32,451 bases of DNA from positions 1 to 32,451 of IMG/VR virus record IMGVR_UViG_3300042691_006884; one strand, written 5' to 3'. Shown one piece after another: positions 29,951 through 32,451 of this stretch. Position 1 is the stretch's first letter, and every line of letters starts with the position of its first letter. Both the position numbers and the translations under genes were made by a program. The stretch comes from a virus. The notes below the pieces were generated by a model that saw nothing but the letters and a program-made list of their open reading frames with translations, had not been told where the DNA came from and made no database searches.

Positions 29951-30189
29951 GGCTGCGCCCGCAGCGCAAGGTTCTCACGCTGTAGCTCCGCAATAGTGGT
30001 CCGCAGGGAGAGTTCCCGCGATCCACCTGCCCCGTTGCAGATGGCCTGCTGCTCAAGCTCATCACGGAGAAGTTGGTTCTCGCGCTCTAGCTGCCTAGCC
30101 CACTCGGCATTAACCACCATCGTCTTTCCTAGGCAGTCGGCTGGGTAGGTGCGTTCGTCTGTGCACGGCGTGTCAGTCTTTGTGGTCAT
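29947..30189 (-). CDS. Small coiled-coil protein (80 aa)
   Basis: A Cys-containing N-terminus (TPCTDERTYPADCLGKTMVV) leads into a predicted coiled coil (WARQLERENQLLRDELEQQA, then TTIAELQRENLALRAQ). No family is recognised. The start lies in the 17-base overlap with the short TM gene upstream. An oligomerisation or scaffold role is possible. Confidence 0.55.
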   Translation of the reverse strand: MTTKTDTPCTDERTYPADCLGKTMVVNAEWARQLERENQLLRDELEQQAICNGAGGSRELSLRTTIAELQRENLALRAQP

Positions 30190-30280
30190 AGTCGGGCCAG
30201 TTCTTGCTTCGGATGACGGCGATGACGACGCCCACGTTCACCCCCGTTAGGAACGCAAGTATGCACAAGATGGTAATCAC
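30173..30280 (-). CDS. Tiny membrane protein (35 aa, GTG start)
   Basis: GTG 30280 overlaps the previous stop (GTGA) and has GGAGG seven bases upstream. The product is one TM segment (ILCILAFLTGVNVGVVIAVI) with a charged tail RSKNWPDYDHKD. It overlaps the next gene by 17 bases. A host-directed or lysis-related membrane peptide is possible. Coding support comes from the ribosome site and tight overlaps. Confidence 0.5.
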   Translation of the reverse strand: MITILCILAFLTGVNVGVVIAVIRSKNWPDYDHKD

Positions 30281-30486
30281 GACGCCTCCTCGATGGCATT
30301 GTCAATGCAGGAAGACCGGATGCCCTTCTTGCGGTGGTAGTTGGTCAGCACGCGCTGGTTGTGCAACTTGCGCATCAGCTCTTGTTCACGCTCGGCCCAC
30401 TCTTTACGAGTGAGGTGTTCAAGGTATCCCTTATTGGACACCAGCTTTACTCCAAAGCACGCTAGCAGTTTGTTTATTGTGTTCAT
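30277..30486 (-). CDS. Small basic hypothetical protein (69 aa)
   Basis: The product starts MNTINKLLACFGVKLVSNKG, with a basic, helical rest (TRKEWAEREQELMRKLHNQR) and a C-terminal CIDNAIEEAS. A TTG two codons earlier is an alternative start. No family recognised. Its first 56 bases overlap the lysozyme-like gene. Confidence 0.5.
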   Translation of the reverse strand: MNTINKLLACFGVKLVSNKGYLEHLTRKEWAEREQELMRKLHNQRVLTNYHRKKGIRSSCIDNAIEEAS

Positions 30487-30853
30487 AGGCAATCATTTCG
30501 ATACGCCGCCCATAGGCCAGCGTGTCATCCTTCTTGTGGCCCCTCGGGCCACCCTTGTGCACCCGCGCCAGCGTCTGCACATCTCCAGTCGCCCACGCCC
30601 TCGGGGCGTAGCGCTTCATATACCCCTCGACCACTAACTTGGCCTTCTCCAAGTCGTCGCAGTCGGACCAGCTTCCACCGACGTTGCTATCCTCCCAATA
30701 GGCCCTGCTGATTTGCAGCGGGCCTCGATACTCACCCCAAGACACACGCCCCAACCTCCCTCCGCTCTCAACTTGATGGAGCGCGACCCAGAACGCCGCG
30801 CTAGGTGCAGCCAAGCATTGGCCAGAGAGCAGAAGGAAGAGGAGCGTGCGCAT
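30431..30853 (-). CDS. Secreted lysozyme-like / muramidase protein
   Basis: 140 residues with a Sec-type signal peptide (MRTLLFLLLSGQCLAAPSAA). Then FWVALHQVESGGR (putative catalytic E29), GEYRGPLQISRAYWEDSN, WSDCDD, VVEGYMKRYAPRAW and LARVHKGGPRGHKKDDT. The order E-S-G...QI..(A)YW.D...W..C...YM.RY...AR.H.GGP.G is the layout of invertebrate-type (destabilase) lysozymes and of a related bacterial group; most structural Cys are missing. It is likely the phage lysin that cuts peptidoglycan, exported by Sec. It sits in the early strand, away from the + strand holins and spanins. Confidence 0.65.
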   Translation of the reverse strand: MRTLLFLLLSGQCLAAPSAAFWVALHQVESGGRLGRVSWGEYRGPLQISRAYWEDSNVGGSWSDCDDLEKAKLVVEGYMKRYAPRAWATGDVQTLARVHKGGPRGHKKDDTLAYGRRIEMIAYEHNKQTASVLWSKAGVQ

Positions 30854-30863
30854 TGGGAGATGC

Positions 30864-31487
30864 TTAGAACGGGATGTCTTCCGAGTCGGCAGTGTCAGCC
30901 ACCGTCTCGGCCTGCGTCACGCGACTGTTGGAGCGGGCATTGGCCTCATCAGATGCGTCGATCTTGGCCCTAATCCACTCGGGCACCGCAGACGGCACCA
31001 CAATCGGACCGCTCTCAGGGATGTCGAACACCACGGTGTCCATCGAAGGACGTACAGGCGCCATCCCCTTGGTCAGCGGCATCACGCCTTGGATGCGGGC
31101 ATAGATGCGGCTAGGATCGGCCTTCCCGGGCTTGTGAACGATGTTCAGCAGGCAGTTGGCGCCGATGATGTTCTTCAGGTCGAACCCACCAAGCTCCTCG
31201 TTGGTGAACGGACGCCCGCGCCAGCTCTCCAAGATGCCACGCAGCGTGGCCTTCTTGCCGATGCTCATCGTGTATTCCGATGAGATGATGCGCGGCTGAG
31301 GGCCGTCAGAGGTGGAGATGGTTTCGTGCGGCAGTTCCCAGCAGATCATCACCTTGCGGGCGGCACGGTATTGGGGATTGCCCGGGTCTTGCGTACCCAG
31401 ATCAATCACCCCGTAACAGACGGCCTGATGAACCCCTGCGGGCACCGGCTCGATGGATTTACCACTATCAGCTTTAACGGTAGGCAT
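30864..31487 (-). CDS. NGO0469-family replication / ssDNA-binding protein
   Basis: 207 residues. The patterns SIEPVPAGVHQAVCYGVIDL, VMICWELPHETI, SSEYTMSIGKKATLRGILES, WRGRPFTNEELGGFDLKNII and GANCLLNIVHK match phage proteins annotated as NGO0469-family replication initiation proteins, which I take to be ssDNA-binding-like. The last residues, DSEDIPF, copy the acidic tip of bacterial SSB, used to recruit partner proteins, and an acidic linker precedes it. It is the second gene of the leftward operon, with a hairpin in the 36-base gap before it. SSB replacement is inferred. Confidence 0.75.
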   Translation of the reverse strand: MPTVKADSGKSIEPVPAGVHQAVCYGVIDLGTQDPGNPQYRAARKVMICWELPHETISTSDGPQPRIISSEYTMSIGKKATLRGILESWRGRPFTNEELGGFDLKNIIGANCLLNIVHKPGKADPSRIYARIQGVMPLTKGMAPVRPSMDTVVFDIPESGPIVVPSAVPEWIRAKIDASDEANARSNSRVTQAETVADTADSEDIPF

Positions 31488-31502
31488 ATGTGTGTTGGTT
31501 TG

Positions 31503-31519
31503 GCTCCCCGTTGCGGGGA
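31503..31519 (-). other. Perfect 7-bp hairpin in the gap before the SSB-like gene
   Basis: CTCCCCG and CGGGGAG pair around a 3-base loop, 16 bases upstream of the ATG at 31487 on the - strand. No T-tract follows on either strand. It may stabilise or process the operon mRNA. Confidence 0.45.
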
Positions 31520-31523
31520 GAAA

Positions 31524-31790
31524 TTAGTTGTTGGACGGATCGCCTCGGGTCACTTGGACGTTGGGTCCGTTCACCGAGATGCTGAAGCCAGCAGCCTCGC
31601 GTGTGGCCCTCAACTCCTTGTGAAGCTCCTTGGCATAGCGCAGCGCCGTCTCCTGCTCCTTGCAGGTGGGCTCCAGCTCAAATCGGCTGAAGAGTCCATC
31701 AAGGACGATTTCGGTACGAACCATCAGCTCAAGGACGCAGATGACATCCTCCCGCTCGATGGCCTTGGTTAGTTCGGTTGTGTCTTTCAT
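31524..31790 (-). CDS. First gene of the leftward operon, unknown (88 aa)
   Basis: The sequence MKDTTELTKAIEREDVICVL is followed by a helical, acidic middle (ELMVRTEIVLDGLFSRFE) and a C-terminal beta part (GFSISVNGPNVQVTRGDPSN). No family is named. GTG at 31799 is an alternative start adding three residues; a GGGG just before ATG 31790 could serve as a weak ribosome site. As the first leftward gene, it is probably expressed early and may act on the host or on replication. Confidence 0.6.
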   Translation of the reverse strand: MKDTTELTKAIEREDVICVLELMVRTEIVLDGLFSRFELEPTCKEQETALRYAKELHKELRATREAAGFSISVNGPNVQVTRGDPSNN

Positions 31791-31799
31791 CCCCAGCAC

Positions 31800-31895
31800 T
31801 ATCTATTATTTTCCCCAAAAATACTAGCTCTATTTTTAAGAGGATAGTAAGGTGCTGTTGGATTGGTATTTACGATATTTCTTTTTTGTTTATGC
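31800..31895 (-). promoter_or_regulatory. AT-rich region, likely leftward promoter
   Basis: The most AT-rich stretch of the right end lies just upstream of the first leftward gene. On the - strand it contains TAGTAT about 30 bases before the ATG and other TA-rich hexamers. No convincing -35 is seen, so the exact promoter is uncertain. It lacks a gene. Confidence 0.4.
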
Positions 31896-31969
31896 ATCCA
31901 AACGCTGGTGCTGATGCAGGAACACGGGTGCACAGTTCACCCGTTGCCGGGTGATGCATCGAAACGCTG
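31892..31969. repeat. Direct repeat pair, 16 bases, 62 bases apart
   Basis: ATGCATCCAAACGCTG (31892-31907) and ATGCATCGAAACGCTG (31954-31969) differ at one base, and TGCTGA recurs one or two bases later in both. The repeats flank the alternative hairpins at 31924-31954. Confidence 0.75.
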
Positions 31970-32142
31970 TCTGCTGAGAGACGAGGTGTCCGGTATGCTG
32001 CCGCCCGTGCTGGTAGGCCAAGGCCCACGGGTTGTTCGGCGGTTCACTCCCAAAGGGAGCCGTATTAAGAGAAGCTGGTGTTGTCCGTCAGGCTTCTCGC
32101 CAGTACCACGGAATTGCCTCCTTGCACAGGTAGGCACCCCGC

Positions 32143-32242
32143 GTGTCAATCCTTCTACCCTAGAAACAAGAAACCCTCACCCCGGTGCATCGAGGTGAGG
32201 GTCGTGGCCTAGGTGACTAATCTAGGCCGGTAGAAGCGACAC
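32143..32242. other. Three-way junction of perfect stems
   Basis: Outer stem: GTGTC (32143-32147) with GACAC (32238-32242), and CTTCTACC (32152-32159) with GGTAGAAG (32229-32236), with a small internal loop between. Enclosed: ACCCTCACC/GGTGAGGGT (32173-32202) and GGCCTAG/CTAGGCC (32206-32228). The last inner stem directly abuts the outer stem, allowing coaxial stacking. Confidence 0.6.
32160..32202 (-). terminator. Possible - strand intrinsic terminator
   Basis: On the - strand the 9-bp ACCCTCACC/GGTGAGGGT hairpin is followed by TTCTTGTTTCT, an imperfect T-tract. It could stop transcription entering from the right. It may equally be only a stem of the junction at 32143-32242. Confidence 0.35.
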
Positions 32243-32311
32243 AATGAACAACTGGCGAGTTGGACCATAGCACAGCTTTGTGTTCCGTCAATAGATTTCT
32301 TGAAAAAAGTT

Positions 32312-32339
32312 GGCCCGGGGTGAACACGGCCCGGGGTGA
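32312..32339. repeat. Tandem 12-base GC repeat
   Basis: GGCCCGGGGTGA occurs at 32312-32323 and again at 32328-32339, a 16-base period. It is followed by further GC-rich sequence and no gene. Confidence 0.7.
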
Positions 32340-32382
32340 GTGGCACCCGCCCGCCCCGGGCGCCGCCAGAACATACCAAAAG

Positions 32383-32403
32383 CCCCCCCCCCCCCCCCCC
32401 CCC
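32383..32403. repeat. 21-base C homopolymer
   Basis: An uninterrupted run of 21 C near the end of the window, in very C-rich sequence unlike the rest. Runs of this kind at contig ends often come from sequencing or assembly errors. From 32243 to the end no gene or other feature is seen. Confidence 0.8.
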
Positions 32404-32451
32404 TCCCCTACCCTGCCGGACCCGGCCCTGCCCCCAAGGATAATGAGACTC

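Larger units (their letters stand above)
31923..32242. ncRNA. Candidate structured RNA at the right end
   Basis: Dense inverted repeats without a credible ORF: ACGGGTG/CACCCGT (31924/31938), TCACCCG/CGGGTGA (31937/31948), CCCGTG/CACGGG (32004/32026), CTCCC/GGGAG (32047/32055) and GAGAAGC/GCTTCTC (32069/32092), then a three-way junction at 32143-32242. Strand is not decided. On the - strand it would be the leader of the replication operon or a separate RNA. It does not match any RNA family I know, and no tRNA or tmRNA core is seen. Confidence 0.4.

Noticed and set aside
31863-32198. 111-residue + strand ORF in the right end
   Set aside because: It uses a TTG start without a ribosome site, gives an unlikely Cys/Arg/Pro-rich product and lies over dense inverted repeats.
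31960-32260. tRNA, tmRNA or group I intron in the structured right end
   Set aside because: No T-loop, acceptor-stem/CCA layout or intron core elements could be found; stem sizes do not fit a cloverleaf.

Overview
This 32.5-kb window is most of a tailed, podovirus-like phage genome, probably from a metagenome assembly. It starts inside the major capsid gene; terminase and portal are not seen. All + strand genes (1-25090) are virion, host-recognition or lysis genes. All - strand genes (25104-31799) are replication, nuclease and small accessory genes. The last ~650 bases hold no convincing gene. No RNA polymerase, DNA polymerase, integrase or tRNA was recognised. A T7-like tail (tubular A-like and nozzle/tubular B-like proteins), three large internal virion proteins and no tape-measure gene argue for a short tail. 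A probable inner-membrane/outer-membrane spanin pair argues for a Gram-negative-type host; the host cannot be named more closely.

Layout. (1) 1-2164: SU10/DUF5309-like capsid protein, two small proteins, tail tubular A-like adaptor. (2) 2217-4771: a glycosyltransferase that looks like a moron between a terminator and a new promoter, then small virion-type proteins, two DUF5872-like proteins, a holin-like protein and an unknown. (3) 4768-11712: a 1006-residue collagen-like fibre with C1q/TNF-like and Mtd-type N-terminal domains, one glycine-rich protein, then three tandem glycine-rich paralogues. (4) 11715-12986: small genes including a lysis cassette (i-spanin, embedded o-spanin, one-TM holin-like). 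(5) 13013-16639: a fifth glycine-rich protein, the tail nozzle and another fibre-like protein. (6) 16642-25090: internal/ejection proteins of 591, 701 and 1249 residues, with a PP-loop PAPS-reductase-family enzyme between the first two. (7) 31799 down to 25104, leftward: unknown, NGO0469-like ssDNA-binding protein, secreted lysozyme-like enzyme, small genes, RecB-type nuclease, DnaB helicase, DUF6378-like, HTH protein, HNH nuclease and a metallophosphoesterase, mostly joined by ATGA/GTGA overlaps.

The most unusual signals are regulatory or RNA-based. At least six + strand genes have a TAGAAT-like -10, often extended by TGn, ending exactly 6-7 bases before the ATG and with no Shine-Dalgarno, so their mRNAs should be leaderless. 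Two genes begin directly on the T-tract of an intrinsic terminator (TTTTTTATGC). At the first, an extended -10 sits so that new transcripts would start inside the terminator's 5' arm. The non-coding right end carries a dense series of inverted repeats, including mutually exclusive hairpins and a three-way junction, and may encode a structured RNA. The final C-rich stretch with a 21-C run may be an assembly artefact.
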